Position numbers and translations under genes: made by a program. A stretch of 14,981 bases of DNA from Beroe ovata (lineage: Eukaryota > Ctenophora > Nuda > Beroida > Beroidae): positions 138,053 to 153,033 of the forward strand of contig CAMPET010000134.1 in NCBI GenBank assembly GCA_946803715.1, read 5' to 3'. The notes under the pieces are model-generated. The model made no database searches and was not told where the DNA came from. It saw only the letters and a program-made list of their open reading frames with translations. The number at the start of each line of letters is the position of its first letter. Positions within the stretch are counted from its first letter, which is position 1. Below are positions 1-9,956 of this stretch, in pieces.

Positions 1-69
1 GAAATCGAAGACCCTTTTGAGGAAATCACTGAACAGATGTTGATCCGTCGCATCAAACCAAGACTATAA
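1..69 (+). CDS. Possible 3' end of an unidentified plus-strand gene (22 codons plus stop)
   Basis: The window opens in a plus-strand reading frame (frame 1) that stays open for 22 codons and ends at TAA (67-69). The encoded tail is charged and ends IRRIKPRL, with an acidic EIEDPFEEI stretch before it; the codon choice looks coding. I do not recognise the protein. If real, it is the last exon of a gene running into the window, converging on the minus-strand DDX28-like gene. The opposite strand is also open in one frame here, so this could instead be chance or part of a DDX28 exon. No AATAAA follows closely, which weakens the call. Confidence 0.3.
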   Translation, partial: EIEDPFEEITEQMLIRRIKPRL

Positions 70-121
70 TAACGGTCATGCATAGCAACTATGATCAGCG
101 GCAGGATTAACATTGAATGCA

Positions 122-1483
122 CTAACGGAATGTATTGAGTGTTGCAGCCACGTATACCAGTTGTTTAGGGCTGGGTAGCTGCGTCGAAACTTTGTGATAT
201 CGGAATGGATCGACCAACTCGCCAAGGATGCGATAGGTAAGACTTTTCAATCGCCCGGTGTGGTAAACGTCAGCCTCGTCCAAAACTATGGTGGGTATGT
301 GCCCAAACAGCTGAGAGAATGAAAGTTCTTGTTGGCGAATAAAATTTGAAAACATGATTATAAGTGTACAATGTGAGAATTGAGTAAGATTGGTGCATGT
401 CAAATGTGTGTATAAGGGTCTGGGTTTGGGTACACGTAATAGGGTAGTGTAACAGTTGGGTCAAGTTTATGTTAGTTTTAGCATTAGTGTCAGAGCAAGG
501 GCATAGGTCACTCGACTCACTTGGTAGTAGTTATAATCTCTGAGTTTGGAGAAAGTTGTGATGATGAAAGGTGAGGTGGTGTCAACGTAACTCCTGCCCT
601 CCCTCAATCCTTCCCACAGATGCGGTGTCACTTTACCTAACCTGGTCAGATTTGATAACACAACTTTGCAATGCATGAGACACATGCAAAACACATGAGA
701 CATTGGTACAGTCAGCAAGAACTTGTTTTTTGGAAGTCAACAGTTTGAAGTAATTTCAATATCGGTTTAACATTCAACTTCTGCGATATTTCTTACTCGG
801 GAGGTCGGATCATTTCAAACATCTGCGAGATTTGGAGCCCCAATTCGGGAGTCGGTGCGAAGACCAAGAACTGGACTTTGGCCGCGCGATGTGTCAAACT
901 ATCAGAATTTGTGGTGTCAAGCTCGCTCAGTAGTCTGTGTACAAGTGGGATAAGATAGCAGAATGTCTTGCCACACCCTGTTTCTGCATGGCATATCGTG
1001 TGTCTCCCTCTTATCACATGTGGGATACTCTGAGGGTGAGAGTAGGTTTTAGGATCAAAAAACATATTCATGTACACGCTGTGTGATATCACTTATAGTG
1101 TACAATTTACTTGTAAGAGCTACTTGGAGAATTGTCTAAAACAGGGCGGGCCTATAAGATAATCGTATCCAATAATTTGTCTCGTAGCTGTGAGGTTCAG
1201 CTATGGTATCCTTTCCGTGTACAGTGTACAGTGTATAATGTACACTTACCCGGGCTTGTATTGGAGTGGGCTGTTCAAAGTTCACATCTGAGAGTCGCTG
1301 TATCAGTGCAGGGTGGAGGTCCAAATCACTCCACCTATTCGTGACATATCCTCGAGTAGAGTTCACGTGACCATGACTACTGATCACGTGACCACGACTA
1401 CTACTCACGTTACCATGGTTTCTAGACAGGTGCTGGTGTTCGTGGTTCCAACGCTGACAACAACTTGCAAATCTTCTTAGCAT
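122..1483 (-). CDS. DDX28: DDX28-like mitochondrial DEAD-box RNA helicase, RecA1 lobe only in window
   Basis: DDX28 is a mitochondrial DEAD-box protein needed for large-subunit mitoribosome assembly. Four minus-strand exons fit in phase: 1483-1250, 1029-797, 641-521 and 310 to about 127 (donor GTTAGT) or to the TAG at 124-122, giving about 258 residues. The third exon's acceptor is the weakest join. The N-terminus (MLRRFASCC) is basic and presequence-like. Then come a Q motif (FEQPTPIQA), motif I (AETGCGKT), motif II (VLDEAD) and a motif III equivalent (AAT). Spacing between the Ib region and DEAD matches human DDX28. Oddities: motif Ia reads PTPELG instead of PTRELA, and the Ib position reads TTFSKL instead of TPGRL. 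The whole C-terminal RecA2 lobe is absent from the window; it either lies in exons beyond position 1 or has been lost. A 21-bp tandem repeat sits in the first exon. Other DEAD-box families are possible, but the degenerate motifs and order fit DDX28 best. Confidence 0.75.
1231..1245. repeat. GTGTATAATGTACAC word in DDX28 intron 1
   Basis: A TGTACA-rich patch (about 1217-1245) ends in GTGTATAATGTACAC, four bases inside the 5' splice site of DDX28 intron 1 (donor GTAAGT, 1249-1244). The same GTGTATAATGTA core recurs in an NSMCE3 intron and, inverted, in an RCAN intron. Confidence 0.7.
1342..1425 (-). repeat. In-frame 21-bp tandem repeat in the DDX28-like first exon
   Basis: Four units of 21 bp, read on the minus strand, encode seven-residue repeats: GNVSSSR, GHVISSH, GHVNSTR and a diverged GYVTNR. 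On the plus strand the clearest units start at 1363, 1384 and 1405 with TCACGTGA, TCACGTGA and TCACGTTA, exactly 21 bp apart. The repeat lies between the presumed mitochondrial presequence and the Q motif, so it lengthens a linker without breaking the frame. Confidence 0.85.
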
Positions 1484-1621
1484 TCAGGCTACGATTTCAC
1501 GGTTTAGGAAAACATACATTTTATAATGGTTGAAGCATATAATAAGCTCTTCTGTTTCCAGATACGTTATCTCGAATTTCAGATCTTTGACTCGTAGATA
1601 AGTCAACAGAAAAATTAAGAC

Positions 1622-1627
1622 TTTATT
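1622..1627 (-). promoter_or_regulatory. Polyadenylation signal for NSMCE3
   Basis: TTTATT on the plus strand is AATAAA on the minus strand, about 231 bases downstream of the NSMCE3 stop codon. It is the only canonical hexamer between the stop and the DDX28-like start. Confidence 0.55.
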
Positions 1628-1755
1628 CAAACAAGCGATAAATATTTAAAATAAATTCGTTAGAATGAAATATCAAGTAAAACAAACTTAAAAACAAAAA
1701 TGAGGGAATTGCGGGTATGATAGTTTTGAATCTCTGGGGAAACAGTATCCCGCCG

Positions 1756-1766
1756 GCCGCCATTTT
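1756..1766 (-). promoter_or_regulatory. YY1-like motif, candidate DDX28 promoter element
   Basis: On the minus strand this reads AAAATGGCGGC, close to the YY1 consensus AAGATGGCGGC that often sits at the transcription start of compact animal genes. It lies about 275 bp upstream of the DDX28-like ATG and inside the presumed 3' UTR of the upstream gene NSMCE3. The assignment is by motif only. Confidence 0.45.
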
Positions 1767-1857
1767 TAGAGTTTCTACACTAGAATACAACAACACATTC
1801 ATTTCTCCTGACATCCGTTATCAATATGACAACTGTGGTATATCACATTGACACCCA

Positions 1858-3936
1858 CTATGACACCTGCATAGCACCATCATGGGAACTGAACTGTTTC
1901 TGCCATACGTCCATGTCCACGTCGTATATGCTAGCCACAAACTGCAGGATATCTCGCAACCTAACCTCGTGATAAGCCCGCATACCCCATTTCAACTGCA
2001 CAACAATGCCATTGGTCGTCGTTACTTTCTGCTTCTCGATGTACATCTGCTTAACGAATTCGTTCAGCAGTTTTTCTGTTTCACCAAAATCAATGTGTGA
2101 TTCAGACCTGGGTTAAGGTAGGAGAATGTTAACATTATTTCGTAATTAAGTAATCAGTCAAGGGAGAGAGGGTGGTATTCTAATAATTTCGCAACAAGTA
2201 ATCGTGTAATTGCAATACACAGTGTACACGCTTTGAGAATATGGGTCAAGGAATCGGGAGCCACTTTCAAACCCCCATCCCACACAGAGGCCAGATGGTT
2301 TCCTTTGTTGTTTCTATACTAACTACTATTTAACAATTCGAATGTTGTTGCCGTTGCTATGGGCAACATGAGTTTACAAAATAGTGATATATGAAGGTGG
2401 TATAAGGCTACGAGTCAAATTATGTGAATTCTGTTGATGACATGGTGAAACTAACTCGGAAAAAGCAGTGAAACCTATCTACTTAATGGTTAATGGACAT
2501 CTAGTCACTCTACAATAATCTATTACTGTATGGATGTACTGTGTACAATGCAGTGTGGACTGTACACTGCGTACAACGTACATTGTGTATAATGTACATT
2601 GTACAGTGTATGCTTTTATAGGTATTTCACACAACGTACATTGGCATGATGTCATTGATGTGAATCAAGCTGAATTAGAATCAAGATGCATGTTGCAATA
2701 TCTAATATTGTAACTGTAGTGTGTCCAAAGTTAGCATCATTAGCATGCTGTATGATTATAGAGTATAGACGTTCCCTATCATCGAATTGGGCGAACTCCT
2801 ATAATAACCCAACGGCTTCATAGGTGAACTTCCACTATAATAGCACTTAATTAGGAGGCCCAATTTTACTAATTGTACAATTTACCAGCCATGCTGCTTA
2901 CCCGCCAAGCTGGTACTGACCTATCGATGCCCAGGATCTTGAGTGTTTCCCACAGTTCCTTCTCATCGAGAGCATTGTTTGCCATGTGTATCATGCTCAG
3001 TATGATTGTCAGGAGGGCAAGCTGAAATATATGGGAGTAAAAACACTTCCACAACATTTTCCATGAGAATATGAGTACCACATAAATAGATTACTCATAA
3101 AGTGGTGTCAATGATTGAATTGTAAAGAAGTTGGATTGAAATTATGAACAAAGTGGTGTCAAGGATTTGGTGGTGAAGACATTGGTGTCAAGGAACTACT
3201 GACATCCATTGGTAGTGTCAGTAACCAGCAACGTCCAACTGTGTCATTGCCCTGTGTCAATGCCCTGTGTTATTCACCTGTGAGTGTGAGTGTGCGGGCC
3301 GCGTCAGTAACTGCAACTCCTGCAACTCCACATTATTCTTCAGCAGGTAATACCGATTCTTGTTGTAATCCACCTCACACACTGAGTAGTTGAATGTTCG
3401 TTTCAGGTACTTCCTTGCCCCCTCGAGAACTTTTGGTAGTAGTCTTGGCTGATCTTTCAAAACATGCTTGAAGATGTCTTGCTTCTTTGTAGGGATCTAG
3501 AATTTTATGTTATAAGTAAAATGATAGTATTCCCAATTGCTAGGATTCCCAATTGTGTTATAACAGTTGTGTTATAACAGTTGTGTTATAAGTGTTTGAA
3601 TCAACTATATCGACTGATATCGGAAGGTTGTAAGTATTTCTTACGTTCTTCTTGTCGGCAAAAAGGAGATATCTTGCAAGATCAATCTCCAGTTTCTTCA
3701 GGTCCGTGCCGGACATTTGTGATGCAACCTGACGAAATTATCTATGTAACACCTCCGTGATTTTATCGAATGAACATGTTGAACAATGATCATGTGTCGG
3801 AGAGAGCTTCATTTCCTACCTGTTCTGACCTCGCCAGAGCTCTAGCATCAGGAGTGAGCTGGGAAACGTTTGCATTGGATGGACCAGCTTGTGAGTCGTC
3901 CAGTCCATTGATCTTCTGTCTTTTGTTTTGTGACAT
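1858..3936 (-). CDS. NSMCE3: NSMCE3, MAGE-family subunit of the SMC5/6 complex
   Basis: NSE3 pairs with NSE1 (a RING protein) and NSE4 in the SMC5/6 complex, binding DNA and stimulating ubiquitin ligase activity in repair. Five exons join in phase: 3936-3820, 3728-3645, 3496-3278, 3021-2921 and 2107-1858, total 771 nt and 256 residues (human about 304). Residues 1-39 are a basic disordered tail (SQNKRQK). A MAGE homology domain follows: WH-A about 47-135 (IDLARYLLFADKKN, ARKYLKRTFNY, YYLLKN) and WH-B about 141-245 (LALLTIILSMIHMANNALDE, LWETLKILGI, DFGETEKLLNEFVKQMY, LKWGMRAYHE, ILQFVASIYDVD). The WGxR and LQFVAS signatures match NSMCE3 closely. The join of exons 4 and 5 recreates an Arg codon. 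An alternative later donor (GTAAGC) after exon 4 would insert residues and break the alignment. The 813-bp intron 4 carries a TGTACA-rich patch. Most animals outside placental mammals have a single MAGE gene, which suits this one. Confidence 0.93.
2535..2612. repeat. TGTACA-rich imperfect palindromic tract in NSMCE3 intron 4
   Basis: Several TGTACA, GTACATTG and ACACTGCGTAC words alternate in both orientations, so the tract can fold into hairpins. It includes GTGTATAATGTACA at 2585-2598, the word also found in DDX28 intron 1 and (inverted) in RCAN intron 3. No coding frame or terminal repeats of a known element are visible. Confidence 0.7.
3100..3270. repeat. Degenerate GTGGTGTCAA-type repeats in NSMCE3 intron 3
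   Basis: Copies of AAGTGGTGTCAA occur near 3101 and 3151, with TTGGTGTCAAGGA near 3183 and decayed GTGTCA(A/G)T copies up to 3265. Spacing is irregular, about 20-50 bp. It looks like a decayed low-complexity repeat filling the intron. Confidence 0.5.
3553..3590. repeat. 14-bp tandem repeat in NSMCE3 intron 2
   Basis: The unit TTGTGTTATAACAG occurs about 2.7 times in a row. Each unit contains the palindrome TTATAA. It is a small intronic minisatellite with no coding role. Confidence 0.8.
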
Positions 3937-4853
3937 AGGTATATGACACTAATTGAAGTGAAATACAATGAAGTACGAGAATTATAAGGTGGTCTAAATA
4001 TTTAGGTCTAGTATGTGATGATTATAGCGAAGAAAGAATGTTCAATCTTGAATCCAGAAGCGTAAAATGACACAGTTATGAATATGTATCGTCATAGGTA
4101 ATATCTTTTACAATATTTACAATAGTTTCATGGTATTATGACGTTTTTAGTCAACTTCTGCGAACATCTGAAAAGTTATATGAAAACCCAAATGATTCCA
4201 TACCATACCCAATACCCATCCATATTCCATACCACAAAACCACACGACATAGAGCTCTAGAATCGAAATCTCGCTAACCCGCTAATAACGGACTAATACA
4301 TAACAAAATCGGTTTCAGCATACATCATACCGTAGTGACACAAACATACTTCACCGTTCCCAACCCATGTGCAATGGTACAAAAACTGTTATACTGTATA
4401 TTACACAGTTATACGTGTATAAGGATAATAGACGTTGTAGCACAACCAAATACTGTACTGATATAATCAACAATGAATTAATAAAAAATCGACAACCCAC
4501 AAATATTATATGGTGGTAAAACTCTCCATCAAACAGCGCTACATACATCAACCAGCGATGCTCACACAGATCCCACACTTCAACTCACATTGATTAAGTA
4601 AATGATCATAATAATACATTAAACTATGCATAAGTAAGTGGAAATAAGTTTCTGGCACACCAGTGAATTATGAATATAATACGCCCGGCGTATTTGACGG
4701 CTTCATTGCCTCTGAAATAACACATACGAATCAATCAAATTATTCAATAAAATCTTTATTTTCGTCCATAATATCACAGTCATTGATGTTAAGTAGGTAT
4801 CCAATCAGATTCTATCACATATGAGAGTAGGAAAGACACAAGAAATCCCCGCC
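3937..4853. other. CEP83 to NSMCE3 spacer
   Basis: This 917-bp AT-rich gap between two minus-strand genes should contain the CEP83 3' UTR at its right end and the NSMCE3 promoter at its left end. Around 4190-4250 there is a low-complexity run of CCATA/CCCAT words. The minus-strand open frame at 4578-4351 is hydrophobic with no family resemblance. I see no RNA gene or mobile element. Confidence 0.6.
4755..4760 (-). promoter_or_regulatory. Polyadenylation signal for CEP83
   Basis: AATAAA on the minus strand lies about 95 bases after the CEP83 stop codon, a normal spacing for a short 3' UTR. Confidence 0.7.
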
Positions 4854-7060
4854 TCAGACTACCTTTTCAAGGTCTGCCTGCTTCTCCTGAAAATCATTCA
4901 AGTTTTTGCTGATCTCCTCCAGCTCATGCTGTTGTTCCTTCACCCCCACGAGAATAGAGGAAAACGCATCTGGCATGGGCATTCCACAACCAATTGTTGA
5001 GGAATCCCCAACAATTGGACTGTACAAAAGTCCCTCAAACTCAGAGGCTTTTACTTTGAACTTCTCTATTTGTCTCTGCAATTTGCTCACTTCGAGTTCA
5101 TAGAGCTTTCGTTGGGACTCCTTCTCCATTTCACATTGCTTATCTCTAGCTTGACAACAAATGACTGTGTCCTTCAATGTAGCAATTTCCTTCTGATACT
5201 GACTCTTTTGCTTTTTAGCTAAGTTGAGGATGACATCTCGACGCTTTTCTCCTTTGTTGACACGTTTCTTCAGAGATTGGTACTTCTCCTGAATAGCTTC
5301 GTTCTCCTTCTCCCATGAAGACTGCTTTGATTGACAAATCTTCTCAAACTCCAATCTCATTTCCTGGATGTTTTGCCTGAGATCACTTATTTCGGTGTTT
5401 GCAAGCTTATTCTGACTCTTTAGTTTATCGTTCTCGATCAATTCTTCTTTGTATTGATTTGTGGAAATCTTTAATTGTGATTGAAGTGACTGAACCTCCA
5501 GTTCAATACGTTGGAAACTCTGAAGATCCTTTTCTTTAGATTCGTTAACGCCCTGCAACCTAGTGACTTGAGTACTGAGATCATCTTTTTCTTTCACTGA
5601 TGCTTCCATTGATGATACTAACGCCTCATTTTGATTCCTTAGTTTTTCTAGCTCAACTTCCAATGTGTGTAACTTATCCAAATTCTGTTTCTCGATATTG
5701 GTTATCCTATTTTCGACTGTAACTTTCTCTTGATTTGCCCTGTTCAACGTCTCCCATTGGTCATCTTTCATGGTCTGAATTCTTTCATTATACTCCTTTT
5801 CTTTGTTCCGCAAGGTGGATTTTAACTCTTCATTCGCCTTTGCCAGAAAGTCAGCCTGTGTTTTGCAGTCACTCATTTTGGCCTGAATATCATCACTCTC
5901 CTTCCGTACATCACTAAGCTGCCTTTTGAAGTTGTTTTCGGCCATAGCCAGTTCCATGGACTGCTTCTGACTCATATCTTCGATTTCAGAAGTAAGCTTC
6001 AGGACCTGATCCTCCAACTTTGTAATGTGAGGAATCTGTTTGGCCATATCATTATTTGCTTGCTCCAGTTTGTCTTGCAGTTTCTCAATTCTACTTGTCA
6101 TACTCTTGTTTTCATTGCTAACAATCTCATGTCTGACATGAAGCTCTGAAAGTTGTGTTGAAACTTTTGCAACTTTCTCGTCGCTCTTCCTACATTCTTC
6201 ACCAATCTGCTTTCTGATTGCTTCATTTTCACCAATGAGGGATTTGATTTTAGCTGTCATTTTCGTGTTTTCTTTCATCAACAAAACTGATTCCTGTGCT
6301 GCATGATTCTTTTGCTCAAGGTTTTTCTTCAATGATTCGCATTTACGTTGTAAAGAATCTATTTCTAGTTTATACTTGGCATGTATATCTTCTAATCGTT
6401 GAGCATACTCGTTTTGACAATTTTCGTATTCTGTCTTCAAGAAGCTATGATCATATTTCAATTTATTGAGCTCCTTACGATAAACTTCAACTTCATCTTC
6501 AGTCTGAGAAAGGTGTTGCTTATAGATCAGTTCAACATCTTTGAGAAGATTTTGCCGCAAATTTTCCAATTTGGCAGGTGTCATAACTTTTGATTTGAGA
6601 CTTTCGATTTCCAGCATGAGTCGATCTCTTTCAGCCTCTAGTTTAGCAATCTGACCTTCAAACCTCTTACCACAATTTTGCAAATCATTGTCTTTTTGGA
6701 CTAAATCGTCTTTCAAATGCTGAGTCTCAGACTGCAACTTGATGTGCTGGGCTTCTAAAAGATTGAAGTTCGCTTTGTATTTCTCGGCTGTTATTCTTTG
6801 GTCAGTGAGCATTGCCTCCAGCCCATTTTTCATCTCAAGTTCCTGCAACAAATATCTCGTTTTGCAAGATTTCAAATTGTAACAACATCGCAACATCGGC
6901 AAAGAAGTCGTGAACAAGAAATTTGATGACTGTTATCTCACAGAAGAGAATATACATAAGAACACGGCTATCATATACAAACCTGCATAATTAATCTTTC
7001 TGTTGATGAGTCTCCAACTTCTGCATCATAACTAACATCTCCAAACTGCATCTTTTGCAT
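4854..7060 (-). CDS. CEP83: CEP83, centriole distal-appendage coiled-coil protein
   Basis: CEP83 (CCDC41) is the base component of distal appendages that dock mother centrioles to membrane so a cilium can form. Two exons: 7060-6983 (26 codons) and 6842-4854 (662 codons plus stop), joined in phase 0 across a 140-bp intron, giving 688 residues against about 701 in human. The ATG at 7060 has an in-frame TAG directly before it. Nearly the whole protein is heptad-rich coiled coil. Conserved patches match CEP83: KANFNLLEAQHIKLQSE near the start, MTPAKLENLR, the block EDEVEVYRKELNKLKYDHSF, LKTEYENCQNEYAQ, and a C-terminal break in the coiled coil (about 628-660, GMPMPDAFSSI) followed by a last helix (EQQHELEEISKN) as in the human protein. 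One very large second exon with almost no introns is unusual for a coiled-coil gene of this size. Other coiled-coil families are unlikely given the ordered patches at both ends. Confidence 0.93.
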
Positions 7061-7553
7061 CTAATTGTTAACAAGGATGATAAGCTTCAAACAGAAAGAT
7101 ATCACAGCATATATCACCATAACAGTTGAATGCTTCAATTTACCGTTGACAGATCGAAAACAAGTTTAAAGAAGTCACAAATATATATCAATAAAAGAGA
7201 ATGGTATGAAAATGATATTTCAGATCACCGTTTTTGCGGCAACTTATTATACAAATACTTGCTCTACGAATGCCCAATATATGACAATTTCATAAGGATC
7301 CAGTAATAAAAACTATCCCCTATGGTGTATACATAATCTCGGTAGGTACAACAGAGCAATTTACAAGACGTGTTCCAATACTTCAATACCACGAGTTGGT
7401 TTGATAGGTATTTTAATATCAAAGTATCATACAATACAATTTTATCACGATTTCCGTCAGGAATTATCATCCAAGAATGACTGAAGAAATGGAAACAATA
7501 AATAACCCTACAAAACTGACATCTAAAGAAATCCCTATTGAATAAGAAACTAT
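7061..7553. other. USP19 to CEP83 spacer
   Basis: This 493-bp AT-rich gap holds the USP19-like 3' UTR and the CEP83 promoter. No canonical AATAAA is present on the minus strand; ATTAAA (minus strand, 7417-7412) is the best alternative. A pyrimidine-rich stretch ending TTAG sits directly before the CEP83 ATG and could be an acceptor from a 5' UTR exon. The minus-strand open frame at 7470-7264 has no recognisable features. Confidence 0.55.
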
Positions 7554-9946
7554 CTAATCAAGTTCATCTTCGAAGTTTATTTGGATTGCATCCAGGGATA
7601 TTGGTTTTGTGATTTCCATGCTTGTCACCGATTGATCATAATTATGTTCATCATCAGTCATACACGATTGTTCATTTTGTATGTCACACTTCCTTCCCAC
7701 TTTCACATAGTCACATGAAGTATCAGACGAACTGCTACCCTCCGTTGTTTTCTGGCTTGCAGTTTCATCACAATCCATGTTCTCGTCTTGAGTGATCTTG
7801 TCACTGGAGGAATTGGTAGATATAGTGATATTATCAGTCTGTGCAGTTATGTCATCGTCTGAAACCTTTGCCTCATAGTAACAGCTGTTATCATCAGAAT
7901 GGTCAGAGGCCTCATTTACTGCCCCACCACTATATGCATCAAAGTATTCCTCCTCATCCTCACTCGAAAGTACACCCCTCGAAATAGACTCGGAAAAGTC
8001 TCTACGCTTGTAAAAGAGGACATAGGCTGCTTGAGATTGGATTGAATCCTCATCGATATCGTTGACATTGTGGTCGTCAAACTCTCTCCACGAACTGCTG
8101 GATCCAGACAGCTTACTGTAGGCTGTATAGTGGCCACGGTAGAGACTTCCATAATGATTTGCCACACCATACAGATCGTATGCATAGTAACTAGCCTTTA
8201 CATCAGTCCGTAAAACAGAAAATGGTGATAGATCAAGATTATTTATGGGGAATACTATTTGCTTGTCAATTTTGTCAAACATTATGATATTCTTTGCTTG
8301 GAAACGCTTAAGATGGACAATAAGATAATTGGGGCAGCTGTAAAGTGAGATTTGTTTTGTAGCTTTTTGTAGTTTATTACATTGAGGACATTTCCAAAGT
8401 TCAGTATCTGGGAGGCATTCTTCTTGAGTAAACGCCTGGAAACAGTCCCCAAGAGATATCTTTGGTTGAGAACGGCTTAAACTTTCTGAATCAGAAATAT
8501 CAAAATCGTTTATTCCTGTGATGTTCTTTTCACTGTTATCATATACGAGGATAAATGTAGAGCCTTGATTTGCAAAGTTCACAATATCTGCCATCTTTGA
8601 AGTGGCATTCATCTTAAACGAGTCTGATATCAAGCCACTATGATCACCAATTTTAAGATCACACTTGAGTTTCATTCTCTTCTCCTGCTTGAAACTCAAA
8701 TAGATGTTGGAAGCGATGATCAATGATTGCAACTTGTCATATTTCAAGTCTTTATTCTTGATGAAAAAAACTAATGGCAAGCCAATTGTTTGGAGGGTAG
8801 GCTTACATTCAACTTTATGGACAGGGAAATGCTTTCTTTGACAATCCTGATTGCAATATTGAACTTTCCTGCACCGTAAACACCTTTTGACATCTCCACA
8901 AGTACCACAGAAAGAGCATATATTCTGGATATATGGTTCTGAAAGAGCAAAGACGACTTTTATTGTGGTTGCACCATTTGCAACATTCTTATTCTCTTGT
9001 ACAATGAGCTGCCCAGCATTCAAATGGCTCCTTGTGACCAAATTATCACCAGAGAAAACATCAACAAGAGAACTTTTTGATATGGTGAACAAAGCCAGTC
9101 TCTCAGCACTTATTTTGATGTCTTTGGATATAATCTCTAACAACTCACTTGCCTTGATAGGAAGATAACAGTATGTTTTGCTTCTCTCTATAGAAGCTGA
9201 TCTATGTGATAAGAAATAATACTCAACAAGAGTCTTTTCTTTGGCTACAGGTAATGTAAGATACATGTAAGGATCAAATGTAATTGACACTTTCTTACAT
9301 TCAAGGCAGGACACCTTAGACTTGTACTGACCCATGAAATTCTTGACAAAGTAGGAATCATTTCGTTGCTTATGGAAGTTCCAGGATTGCTCTGACACTT
9401 CTTCATCACACCTTCCATCACCATCTGGCATAGTGAATGTTTTCTTTATATCTCCCTGATTCAAGTCTTCATGGAGAGTGTCCAGAAGAATAGACAAAAA
9501 CTCTTGAGCATCTTGCTGTTGAAATCCGGAATACATATCTGATTTATTTGAAAGGATTGTTTTCAAGCTTTGTGGATTGGTCGACCCCCCTCTAGCTGAC
9601 CACATGTCTTGTAAAAGTTGGTGAAACAACTGAAAAGATAAAATATGTCAGAGGCACGAAAACTCATGGGATTAACTGGGGCTTAATCAGGTAACATTCT
9701 AATTTATGCTATCTGTCCAGCCATTGAAAACTTACTAACCTCTGCTGTTCTACCCCCAGTCCCAATTGGATTAGATTTATTTATCTGTAATTTGAACTGT
9801 CCAAGGAGAAATAAATCTCTTAAACCTCTACAATGTGCAAGACATTGCAGAATACAGTTCATGTAACAAGTATTTCCTATATTTGCAAGCCCTTTCCGAT
9901 TTGTATTATCCAGGAAATCGGCCATCTGCTCGTTCTTCTTAAACAT
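7554..9946 (-). CDS. USP19: USP19-like ubiquitin hydrolase with MYND insert, lacking CS domains and TM anchor
   Basis: USP19 removes ubiquitin from client proteins in ER-associated degradation, protein secretion and hypoxia control. Two exons, 9946-9740 and 9629-7554, join in phase 0 to give 760 residues. The USP catalytic triad is intact: Cys27 in NIGNTCYMNC, His569 in RGHYTAY and Asp587 in WREFDD. QQQDAQEF (near 107) and the zinc ribbon pairs CLEC (177/180) and CPQC (483/486) are present. A MYND zinc finger (about 307-344, CSFCGTCG, CLRCRKVQYC, HFPVHKVEC) sits inside the catalytic domain, the hallmark of USP19, as are NPIGTGGR and YKSKVSCLECKKVSITFDP. The tail (about 610-760) is acidic and Ser/Asp-rich with no membrane segment. 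Human USP19 has two N-terminal CS domains and, in one isoform, a C-terminal anchor; neither is seen. An in-frame TGA lies 24 bases upstream of the ATG. It is probably cytosolic. A distinct MYND-USP paralogue is the main alternative. Confidence 0.9.
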
Positions 9947-9956
9947 GGAACAGAAT

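Larger units (their letters stand above)
1484..1857. other. NSMCE3 to DDX28 intergenic spacer (3' UTR plus promoter)
   Basis: This 374-bp gap between two minus-strand genes holds the NSMCE3 3' UTR, its likely polyadenylation signal and the YY1-like motif. The middle (about 1620-1700) is AT-rich with A and T runs. The short minus-strand open frame at 1814-1623 has no recognisable domain and is not called a gene. Confidence 0.6.

Noticed and set aside
642-718. Start of DDX28 exon 3 at the ATG-containing open frame or at TGCAAAG
   Set aside because: Those starts give the wrong phase from exon 2; the acceptor ACCAG before 641 fits phase 2, though its pyrimidine tract is weak.
2869-2920. Extension of NSMCE3 exon 4 to a later GTAAGC donor
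   Set aside because: Only the earlier GTCAGT donor gives the phase and the gap-free alignment to NSMCE3 at the next exon.
4351-4578. Hydrophobic 75-residue minus-strand frame between CEP83 and NSMCE3
   Set aside because: AT-rich spacer, no homology I recognise, no splice or promoter context.
7916-8185. 89-residue minus-strand open frame inside USP19
   Set aside because: It is the shifted-frame shadow of the USP19 region around the His and Asp boxes.
7554-9629. USP19 as a 691-residue protein starting at 9629
   Set aside because: The codon there is TTG directly after a TTTTCAG acceptor, and the catalytic Cys box lies in the upstream exon.
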